A stretch of DNA of 64,000 nt from Stercorarius parasiticus. Its lineage: Eukaryota > Chordata > Aves > Charadriiformes > Stercorariidae. Positions 50,570-61,200 of this stretch are shown piece by piece. Position numbers and translations under genes: made by a program. The notes beneath the pieces were generated by a model that saw nothing but the letters and a program-made list of their open reading frames with translations, made no database searches and had not been told where the DNA came from. Every line of letters starts with the position of its first letter. Position 1 is the first letter of the stretch. The stretch covers positions 62,001 to 126,000 of the forward strand of contig VWZL01003475.1 of NCBI GenBank assembly GCA_013396915.1, in the 5' to 3' direction.

Positions 50570-53500
50570 CTTTGAAAAAGTAGAAAACAGATTTGATCCT
50601 TTGCAGCTAAGCTACATTTTTAGTCAACGTTTTGACTGCAGAAGTGAGGTGGAAAAGAATTCATCAGGAATGTTTCATGTGATGGAAATATAAAACAGCA
50701 TGGCACTCTATTTTTGAATTATTTCCCTTTACTAGTTGTATTTGGTAACGAAGAGAAAAAGGTGGGCTGAATTAACATCTTGGAGGCATCCCGTTAGCAA
50801 AGTAAGTTAGAATTACTGTAATAAGTACTATTGAAATGATATGATGATATGCTAGCATGTGCTGCTGAGTTATCTGGCTATAATAAAGGTGTCAGAAGGA
50901 AAACACACCTTAACCCACAATTCCCAAGACAATTTTGTTCGCTGCAGTTTACACCTGCAATTTACACTCCATGAGAAAACACAACAGGAACTTACAAGAC
51001 AATGCACCGTTAACAGTTTTTGTATAATACTTTGATTTTGTTTCAAAAGCATGTATTTTTTGAAGTAAGTATGGTGGACAGAAATAAAGCATGATTGGCT
51101 CCAGGGATTCACTGCATCATAGATGTGGATGCTGTCCCTACTAGTAATTATTCAACATGACATGACAGCTGTCTTGTTGCTTATGTGAATTCTCTTGCTG
51201 AAGGATTCAACTTTACTCAGGTTTTTTATCTCCTGGATATGTCTTTTCCCAGGGGGTGCAGGTGGAGTGATTTTCTTTCTTGATCTCATATATACTAAGA
51301 AATGGAAAACCACCAACACCTAGGGATTGGGAGACTCTCTCAAAGTTGAGTTCTGTAAATTGCTGTTTAGGACAGTATTATAAAATGGAAGATTTCAGCT
51401 CTGATTCTCTTGGACTAAGGACTGGGTGTTGAGGTCATCACCTCAAAAAGAGCTCTTAAACTACTCAGCTACTGGGGGAAAAAAGTAACTGGTGACACTC
51501 CCGATGATTCTGAAAACCAAGCCTTGATTTTATTTTTTTTTTTTCACCTAAAACAACTCAGAGAAAATAATTTCAAGCTCTCTCAGTTCTCTGTAATTAT
51601 TATTCATGCTGTAACCTCTTCAGTCTGTTGGAGCACAGTCTGCTTTCTATTTGTTCTGAAAGGTGAGTATCCTCCTCCTTGAACTGTTCCATTGTTACAA
51701 ATGGAATTGTGTGGAATCAATTATTTTTCAACATGACTAATGAATCACAATCAGTTCCTGTCCTATGAACTGTAGAGTTATTTTACATAGCGATGCAATA
51801 GTTTTCAGCTGCATTTATTACCCTGAATTTAGTTAGAATAGAAAGTCATACTAGATACAGGAAGTCATACTATCAATTGGTGCCTAAGAGCTCTTTCTTA
51901 AGATTGGGTTTGGATACTCACTCTGAACCAGGCAACAGCTATTTATGTTTCACGTAATATTTACTGGATTTGGCACAGATGTTCAAGTTCCTTCAATATA
52001 CAGTAACCTGGCAACTCAAATTGAAGTTCCTGAAATTGCTAGTCCGTTTTGAAAGTATTCCTTCACTTTTCTTTCTACCAGTTTCGTCACTGAAGGAGAA
52101 GCATTGAACCATATAGTAAAGTTCTGTGCCTGAATATGTTAGTAACTTTGTAAACCTTTTATCAGGAAGTATTTAGAATATAATTCCCTCAATTGGCCAG
52201 GTCACTTAAGGAAATATTTTCAATCACGGAATTGACATCAGTTTTATTGGATAATGAGCTAAATGGGCATTTGGCATCTCTACTACTGTCCAGTCATAAA
52301 AGCATTTTATACTGTCACTGCTTTCAGTTCAATTTAGGATTGAATTGTTGGCATTTAGAATATATTATGACACTTACAGAATCAAAACACACTGAGCCCA
52401 TTGAGTGGTCCTCAACATCTCAATTATCAGGACTCGGAATTAAGAAATGTTTGACTCTGATATAAATCTTATTTCATCTATTCTGCTGGTGTATGTTAGC
52501 CAGACAAGAAGTAACCCTTACAGACTTAAGTACGGTGAGTAATCTCTGAGTTCTTTGATTAGAGAGGTACTGACGTTAGTAAGAGTATCAAGACAACTGA
52601 ATCAACTGAGTTGAATGTTTCATTGATTTTAATGCTTATATGTATACAACTGCAAACTTAGACTTTAATTTGGTTCGCTTTCTAACTAATCTGCCTACTA
52701 ATCTATGCATTCCCTGTCTGTCATTGTATTACATGAGTATTTGTTATTAGTCTCTTCTTTTCACTTATATGCTTTGAATATGGGGAGGTGACATACTCCT
52801 GACCTTTCTGATTTACAGAACAATTTTTGAGGAGTTGGCAGAATTGTGTAGTTGTATTTATATCTTCATCTCTCGACGCTTGAAAGCACCTAATAAAGTA
52901 ACTAAACTATGAAATAGTGCTGGCTGCTGCCAGGAACACGTGATAGGGACTTCAGAAAGACAGGGAATGAACAGCATCTCAGGATCAATGGTGTAATTTC
53001 AAATGAGAAGTCAGAGTATTTCCCTCTTATTTTCATACCAGATCAATTAGTGACATACTTCTTTCTGTTGATTGCAGTGAACACTGATTCACTGCAAAAT
53101 GAGGGGCTTATTTAAAAAAAAAAAAAAACAACAACAACAAAACACAAACACCAACATGAATCAGAAGCAGTACCTCAGTTAAAATGATGATTTACTTCAG
53201 GTACTAAGAGGTATAATTAAGCCTTCTCTGGATGTGGACAGTAGCAAGTTGTGTTAACGTTTTTCAAGTTATCCCAACAGTTAATACGTATGGATAGCTG
53301 CTTTTGTCATTATCACTGTTCTAATAGCCTTTAAGGGAGATTAATCGTTAAAGCAAATCTGCTATCAATAAACAGCCCGAGGAATTTCTCCATTAATGTT
53401 GTTTTCTTTTTGGACAGCAGATATATTATCAGTAGGGGCTTAAAATCCCATTTTATAGAGGTTGTGGCCTTACTCTGAAACTTTCTTAGAAAAAAAAAAA

Positions 53501-54019
53501 ATCTTATTTCTCTGGCATTACTGCCTTATGTGCTTTAGGATATGATTAAACTAATGTGTCCAGTTCATTTCACCTTAAATACCCCATTATGTCGGATGCA
53601 TAGAAGCAATGAACTGTGCCCTAGGCCACTTACAGGATTTCTTTTCTAGAAGGTAGTCAAAGCTCTATCTTTTCTAAATAGCACAGTGTTGTGAGAGGTC
53701 TTGGTGAAAGATTTAATATATTCGTACGGTTACTATTTTGAATATAGATGGTGTGTGTTCAGCAGGATAATGGTGAATAGAGTAAGGAATAGTCACTACT
53801 CTGACCTTTACTGCTCCTGTTATGAGCAATTATATTTCATGCTCTTACTGATGGTTTTGCATATGTCTAGTCCTTTGTACAGGACTGTGTGTACAAGCAA
53901 GCAAAATATGCTGTCATTTCATAAGATAAAGTTCCTGGCGTTTTCCTCTCTTGGTGTCCTTTAAGGATCAGCTGTCCTGAGATTTGGACTTTTTTTTTTT
54001 TTTGCATGTTTTGCATGAG
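50570..54019. other. Non-coding sequence, no gene recognised
   Basis: A 15-A run at 53114-53128 is followed by CAA repeats to 53143. Frames at 50870-51112 (minus), 52193-52465 (plus) and 53701-53964 (plus) were read without recognising a protein. The right end runs into the assembly gap. Confidence 0.45.
53114..53143. repeat. Poly-A then CAA simple repeat
   Basis: Fifteen A residues lead into four CAA units and A-rich sequence. It is likely to vary in length between individuals. No retroposon body precedes it. Confidence 0.85.
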
Positions 54020-54196
54020 NNNNNNNNNNNNNNNNNNNNNNNNNNNNNNNNNNNNNNNNNNNNNNNNNNNNNNNNNNNNNNNNNNNNNNNNNNNNNNNNN
54101 NNNNNNNNNNNNNNNNNNNNNNNNNNNNNNNNNNNNNNNNNNNNNNNNNNNNNNNNNNNNNNNNNNNTTTTTTTTTTTTTGCATGTTTTGCATGAG
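53990..54196. other. Assembly gap with the same sequence on both edges
   Basis: Positions 54020-54167 are 148 N. The left edge is 14 T followed by 'gcatgttttgcatgag' (53990-54019). The right edge is 13 T followed by the same 16 bases (54168-54196). Either the gap sits inside a tandem repeat, or the two contig ends are the same genomic segment assembled twice and not merged, which is common at poly-T runs. Frames drawn across the N are meaningless. Confidence 0.95.
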
Positions 54197-57100
54197 GTGG
54201 TGTCTGTCTTTTTTTGCTTTACAGGTTTTGGAGTTTTTCTGGATATTGCTATAGCATACCAGGCAGCCTGGATTGCTCTTTTTTCCTCATGTGTAGCTAA
54301 ATGCAGTTTAGAGTCAGGATGGGAACTGTGAATGCATCTTAATTTTAATATTTAGTTATATAATTATTTAATTTAAAAAAATAGAGGAACTCAAACTTAT
54401 CTCTTTTAAAAGGTTTGTGAATGACTTGTGTAATATTTGGACTGTCAAAATAAGATTTTTGGATGGCCTTGTGAGATTGTGTGAAACTAAAAGTTTTGTG
54501 TTGTATTTGTCTGTGGTATTATCTCAGCCCTTGAAAATATAGAAACCTTTGCTTTCTTTTTAAGTGTTTAAGTTTTGTTGATTTTTTTTTTATTTTTTTT
54601 TCCCCAAGGCTGAATCCTTTTCTGCCTGGGATGGACAAAAAGTTGGTCAGCCTTTTATTACCTTGCAATTTCGAACATTGTAATGATCTCATTTCACTTG
54701 GTATCATTCTGCTTCTTTACTTTCCCCTATTTTACTTTTTCCTAACTTCATAAAGCAACAAGAACAAATTGGCACCCGTACAACTGTATGCAGATATTAT
54801 ACAGAAGGAACTTCTAGCTTTTTGGATGTAACCAACTTTTAATTCTCATCATTTTAATTATAATCTTGTGATGTTAGCATAGTGCATCATGAGCAGGCAA
54901 AATACCACTGTAATATGGCTATGAATGAATGGAAAAGACAGTGAATACATGTCCAAAGGATAAAAATCACAGCCTAATGGAAGTCAAATACGTGCCTATC
55001 CTGAACATGACTGCTTCTGGTTACTGTAAGCATACAACTACCATGCTTTCAACTGTTCTGACAAAAATGTCGTGTAAAACACTTGAACTCTGTTCAATGC
55101 AGTGATTCATCCCTGTTAGGGGTATGCCTGTATACTGCAACACTGTATGTTGTTCTGACAAAATGGAGGAAAATTTATAACATAATTACTCTGCCTTCTT
55201 ATGTATCGGGAATCAAATGTGTTTTTCTGCACAGTAAATCAAAAGAAGGTAGAGAAACTGGTTGAAGTTGTGGTCTTACAAGTCACTGACAAAGTGACAT
55301 TCATTTTTAGAAGACTAGGCATTTGGATGATAGGGTTTTGCCTCTCTCTACAGCCAGAGATATGCAAATCTAGATTCTTGACTGGAAAGAATCTAGCGAA
55401 TGTAGAGGTATGTGAATAATTTTTTTTTTAAAAGATTTCTCTCCATATTTCTGTAAAGTCTGTCCTTGAAGCATCCTGATGCCTTTGATCATTGTCATGC
55501 CTTACATTGATCAATGCAAGATGAAATGTAAGGATAACAACAAGGAAGGGTGAAGAGAATCTGCAGCTATCCTTGTACAGCAACAGAATGTTGAAACAGA
55601 TAAATGAATCCTGTCTCAATTTGAAAATAGTTTAATCTAAAAAAAAAAAGAGTCCTCTAATTTACTATTTATTGCTATAAACCCTTTTTCTGTAGTGAGG
55701 AATTCCCCAGACTAGGTCTGGTTTGTGAGCCCTTTTTTCCAGCTGAGCTGGATGTGTCTTGGTGGTGTTTCATTGAATGAGTCATTGATTCCATTAGGGT
55801 TAAAGTTAATTTCTCTTAGCTCCTGTTTTGTCCTTTCTGTTATAGTCTTCACGGATTACTGCAGGAATACAAAGTGGCAATGCAGTTTGTGAACTAGAAC
55901 TGTAAAGAAAAATGAAAGAAACCTAACTTCTAATTCAATTAACTTCTAAACAAACAAAACTTTTCAACAATTAAAATTACTTTAAATATATAGTACATTT
56001 TGGTTTGTGAAAATAGGTGGAAACACAAAATAAAGTAGAATCTCCTTCTTTGGAACTACATCAGTCCTGCCTGTATCTTTATAATCACATTGTGTGTGAG
56101 AATAAATCCTTAACTGCCATGTCGTCAGGTTCCCAGCACTGCCATGGAATGGGTTTTGTGGGTACTAAGAACTGCATGTATAAAGTACTCGTACTCCTGT
56201 GCCTACACCAGAGGACTAATATAAGCTTTTATGTGGTATCTGGTATTACAATGAGAAAAATTACTGTTGATGTTTTATGACTTCTGTCTATTTGAAATCA
56301 CGATAGTATCTTGAAGAATTTAATATGGTGGGTCTATTTTATTTTGTTTGAAATTTATTTACTGTGTAGGGAAGCCACACAAGGTTTTCCTCTCTATGAG
56401 CTTTTGCTCATAAATTTCTATGAAATATGAGAAATTATATCTAGATTTCTGCTAATATGGTGGTTTTGATTTTGTTTATTGTTTTTTAAATTCCAAATAG
56501 CAGTTTAGGAAAAAACAAAATATGAGATCTGTTTTCAAACAGTTCTTGAGTCCCAGGTGACTGAAAATAGAAAAAAATGAGAAGTTGAAAAGGGTCCATT
56601 TCTAAAGTTCTTAATACTGTAGCTCATATCTTATAACAACATTATATATGAATCTGTAGTTTAAAGGTTTTGATAAAGATGTTAAAGTCCTTTTATGTAA
56701 GGTTTCTAATTCTTAAAGGGTTTTACTCTAGACAAGACTTTCACAACTGAAGGTTCCAGTCCGGAATCGTAATCAAAACAAATCTATTAACCAGGGTTTA
56801 GTTACCCAGTAATATGCATCTTAAAGGATTGTTAGCGTGAAGATGTGATGAAAACACGTGGCATTTAGTGATTTGTGGCTTAAGGGAGGAATCTCCCTAG
56901 AAAGGCCTGATTTCTGTGGTTTTAAAATCAGAAGCAGAAACACAAATCAATAAGGAAGCATGCTTAGCTCATCCAGCTAAACTAAACTCCCAAAGGTGAA
57001 ATCTCCCTGTAGATGAAAGCTTAGAAACAAAAGAATTGACCAATTAGGCTTGAATAGGTTAATTTGGAAAGGCTGATGAGCATAATCGATTTAGCTTTTG

Positions 57101-57960
57101 AACTGGCCAGGAAAAAGAAGGATGCTTCTTGGTGCTAGCTGGGAGTTAGTGAAGCAAAAATGCAATGGTTATGCAAGTCCTACTAAAAAGAATGGTCAGA
57201 AAAATAAAAAGGCTTTTGTCTATTGCAAGAATGGAATGAGAATGAGAATCACCCACAATTTGGCTCCTGGGGCCTGTTTGAGAGCCTGAGGTTAGAATGT
57301 GTTCTCTTGTACAAGAGGCCCATAAGCGGGGAAGGAGGCTGCATGAAAATATGAAAATAATAAACTCTCAAACTTGAAAATAAGAGAAATATGAAGAACT
57401 TCTTCCTTTGTCATCTGCTTTCAACTCTGACTTGCCTCAGTGAAAGAGGTGAGAAAGTACAATAGGAGAAATGGAAAGCACTAAAAATTATTAATTTTCT
57501 CTCTTTAGAAGCAAAAATAAAGAATACTAGGTTGGGATCAGGTGGACTGAGTTAACACAACTTGTATTGTTTGTTGCTTTTGGCAACTGAGGCATAACTT
57601 GAAAAAAGTTATTTTCTCTTTTTTTAAACATTAGTTCTGGAGGGAGGGCAGTTTTTCCTATGACGCATTTGAGTCATGCTTGTCATGTGGTCCTTAAGCA
57701 TCATGGTAAATTTTAGATATTGGATTTTTTTAAAATCTAAAAAATTAAAACTTAAATCAAGAGCATAATCTTGGACTCAATCAGTCAAGAGTCTGGACTC
57801 AGATGAAAGGATCTCACCATCTTCAGTAGTACCTGGGTCAGATTTGGTTCTCACTTAGGAAATATAAAATCTGCCGGCCATATAATTTGCTAAGTTACCA
57901 GAGATTTATTTACCTGTTCTTAAGGTTGGTTGCTTTCAGACAGCCAGGTATTGTAAATAC
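54197..57960. other. Non-coding sequence, no gene recognised
   Basis: It contains T-rich runs near 54580-54600 and many short frames on both strands. The minus-strand hexamer AATAAA at 57905-57910 lies just past the possible exon end at 57961. Confidence 0.45.
57905..57910 (-). promoter_or_regulatory. AATAAA after a candidate terminal frame
   Basis: The minus strand reads AATAAA about 50 bases beyond the TAA of the open frame at 57961-58190. It would serve as a polyadenylation signal if that frame is a terminal exon. The hexamer is frequent by chance in DNA of this composition. Confidence 0.12.
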
Positions 57961-58190
57961 TTATGCTAGAATAAATTTTTCAGGGGTATTTAGTCCAAAT
58001 GATCCTTGTAGTTGAAAAGGCTCATTGTTGTTGAAATGTAAATTTTTGATAGGTACTGTAGAAAGAGGTAGACTGTTCCAAATATTTGATTTATCGGAAT
58101 CCCTGACCTTTCTGTCTTTCTCTGTGGCTTGCATTGTCTTTGGGTATTGAAGCAAATATAACTGGTTCTCCAAAGAGCTGTGCAATTTAA
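57961..58190 (-). CDS. Possible terminal coding exon, unidentified protein
   Basis: The minus-strand frame stays open from an in-frame stop near 58222 to a TAA at 57961-57963. The start given uses the acceptor-like 'catgggttacaaaag' ending at 58191; other AG sites within the next 50 bases are possible. The peptide reads HSSLENQLYLLQYPKTMQAT, then EKDRKVRDSDKSNIWNS, and ends NNNEPFQLQGSFGLNTPEKF plus four residues. It is polar and non-repetitive, and the frame contains a CpG, so it is more protein-like than most frames nearby. AATAAA lies about 50 bases past the stop, fitting a short 3' UTR. There is no convincing donor inside, which also favours a last exon. If so, it cannot be joined in one transcript with the downstream 50.4 kb candidate unless splicing skips it. 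No family is recognised. Confidence 0.2.
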
Positions 58191-58215
58191 CTTTTGTAAC
58201 CCATGAAAAAGGCAC

Positions 58216-61200
58216 CAGATGTTACTGGGATCCCAAGCTTCCCATCTCTGCTTTGAACTTGTCTTCTTCCAGCACGGTTATTAAACTTTGGCTACAGCAA
58301 TAAAAGCTTCTATTTTGAAGACAGTGACACTGTTGTCTGATGCTCTTACATTATGGTTTAAAATACTATATAAAACAGTTAAATGCATAGCACATCAAAG
58401 CATGTCAAAAGCTGTAAAGGAAAGGCTGTCTCCTTTTAAGGCAAAATGATAGCAAGATTAGCATATTTATAAGCACAAAACTTTAGTGGACAGGTTTTTG
58501 TCGTCAATTATAGCCCTGGAATAACTTTCTTCCTCTGTTATTCAAAACTGAAAAAAATTTACTAAAATCTACAAAGAGAGCGGACCTTACTTGCCTTAGG
58601 AAACCTAATGTTCGCTCATAGTATGACTGTTTTGTAAAGTACATTCACAATTTCCTTCCTAGATTATTAAAAACAATGCCACTGAGCTATAGTTATGTGT
58701 CTCCTTTAAAATATTTGTGACTGTCACTGACTTCATAAAACCAAAAATATTCTGAAGGCTTGAAAGCCTTTACTTTTTTTCCCACTTAGCATGATTTTTC
58801 ATTAGCAAATGATTGTAGGTTAGAAATCTGTGCAGGTTTTTTGTATTTTCAGAACGTTGACCTAGAAAACAAGTTGTCATGTATACTTACATGACTTAGT
58901 AAAGTTACTGAGATTGATCATTCATGTTCAGGAAATCGATTGCCATTCATTGCTTTAATTGGTAACACAAGCAGGGATCACGAAATATTTCTCTCTTGTC
59001 AATTCCTCAATCTTTTCTATGGCTTTCATGAAGATTTTGTGGAATCTTACTTTGCCATACGTTTCAGAAAAAAAGAAAATCTTGCAATGTTTTCATTCTT
59101 GGGGGGAAGGGGTAGGGGGGGAATCTGCACTTTGGCTGGGAAAATACCTTAGCTAAAAAGTAAAATATTTAAATAAATCAGATTCTTTCAATTTTTGAGA
59201 AAAAGCAAAAACTCCATTTTTGTTGTTTTCAGATAAACGACAATTAAAGACAGATAAAATAAAAAAAAAAAGGAAAGAAAAGCCACTTCTCAGTGGTTTC
59301 ATTTGATAAAAGGAATGAGGAAGTCACTAGGAGACTTACCCATGGATGCCCAGTGCTTATGAATGCCATTTCCATAGATCATGACAGAAAGGCCATTGGC
59401 AGTTTCATTACCTCCTAAAATCAGTGCATATGGTCTATCAGACTTGCAGGACCTGCTGGAAGATATTGATCCCCTTGAACCTTAACAGGACTCCTTCAAG
59501 CAAAAGTGTTCTTATGGTTTATGCTAACACTTTGTGCAATTTGTCTCGGATAGTAATTGATTTTCTATTCCCAACGAAGTACTAACTGTAGTGGGCAGAT
59601 ACCAATGCTGACTGATGGCTTGAAATTGTAAAAGGTGAAAAAAATAGCAAAAAGCTCCTCATCTGTCCCATACTATCTGGGTAGAAACCACCAACTGTCT
59701 GTCTTTTTTCTAAGTTACCCATCTTAAATACGACAAAAAAGACATCCAAGGAAAATGGAAAAAGAAGGCTAAATTTGCCCTCTGTGTGGATGACTGCAGG
59801 GGAACAATGCTATCACAGAATGTAACTTACGCATAGCTTTCAAACTTTTTGTGTCAATTTTTCAATATATTTAAGAGGCTGCCAGAAGTTAGTTAACCCT
59901 CACTTTTCAATTTTTAATTATATATAGGTGTGTATATATGTATGTGTGTATCTTGTAGGTTTATAATCTATGCTATTTTTGCAGATGAAGTCTGAACTAT
60001 GAACTGAATATACAAGTACTAGGTGACTATCCTATACAGTAGTTTATGTTGTAGCAGTTAACAGTAGTTGCTTGTGCCAATCTCCTTTTATATATGCTAT
60101 GAAAAATACTCTGGGACACTGCTGAATATCTTAGGGCTCAAGTAATGAAAAGTAAACTGTGGTCAGCACAGCTGCAGAAGCTGATCAGACTTTTACATAT
60201 CTTTGCAGATAATGATTCTCAGCAACAATTCAGCTTCTCCAATTTGGATCCAGGATTCTAAGCCAAAATCTCAGTCACTAGTAGCAACCTGAACTCATGT
60301 CAGCTAGAGCTTAAGGAATACCTTTTCAAGCTCCTTTTCTTATTTCTTAAAAAAAAAATTAAAAAAAAAAATCTTAAATTTCTCTGAGTTTCCTTCACAG
60401 AAAGGTAAAAAAAAAAATACGGAGAAAAGGTTAAGTATTTATTTGACAACATGAAGGAGAATAAACTCAAACTCAGGGTTCTGGGAACAGATAGGACTGT
60501 TTTCAAAAAAATGGCCAGTGAATCAGGTACTAATGTACCTGCAAACACTTCTAAAACTGCTGTTAGTACTCGCTTTTATCCTGTCACATCCTGTTACTCA
60601 TGTAACAAGTCAAAATCTCTGCTGAAAGAATGATAAGAATTTGGCAACTCCTCTGTCATGTTATCTTAGTAGACTACTGCCTTAAGGGACAGACTGCACA
60701 AAAAAATCAGAACAGTGCAATTGATGTTGGACTATGAAAATTCAGGAGCATGAAAAGATATTAAAAAGCTAAAACCACAGCTCTCTGAAGTCAGTATAGT
60801 CATAATATGTTTCTATTTCTAACTAGAAATGGACTAAAAAGAAATGAACCTTATTTCAAACTGTATATTTATTTCTAATAATTAATTGCATTGAAAATCT
60901 TTCCAGATGGGTGGTTAAATGTGAATTCCCTGAGTTTTTTTCATAATGAAGCATTCATTTTTTCTCATGTTTCCCCAGTACCAGTGATTTCCTATCTCAT
61001 TGAGAGGAAAATAGCCAATAGTAGATGTAACCATGCTACTTTGAAGTATGTCTTTTAAAAGCAAAAAGAAAAGAAGGAACTAGAAAGGAATAGTTCATCT
61101 TCTGTCAAAAATATAAATGCAAGAGGAGAAAGAACATATATATACGTGATTTTGTTTTATATGAAATATGCCTACAGTACATATGCATAATATAGAGAAC

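Noticed and set aside
53867..54331. Open frames of about 82-115 codons spanning the N run
   Set aside because: They depend on unknown bases and the duplicated gap edge; not real evidence of coding.
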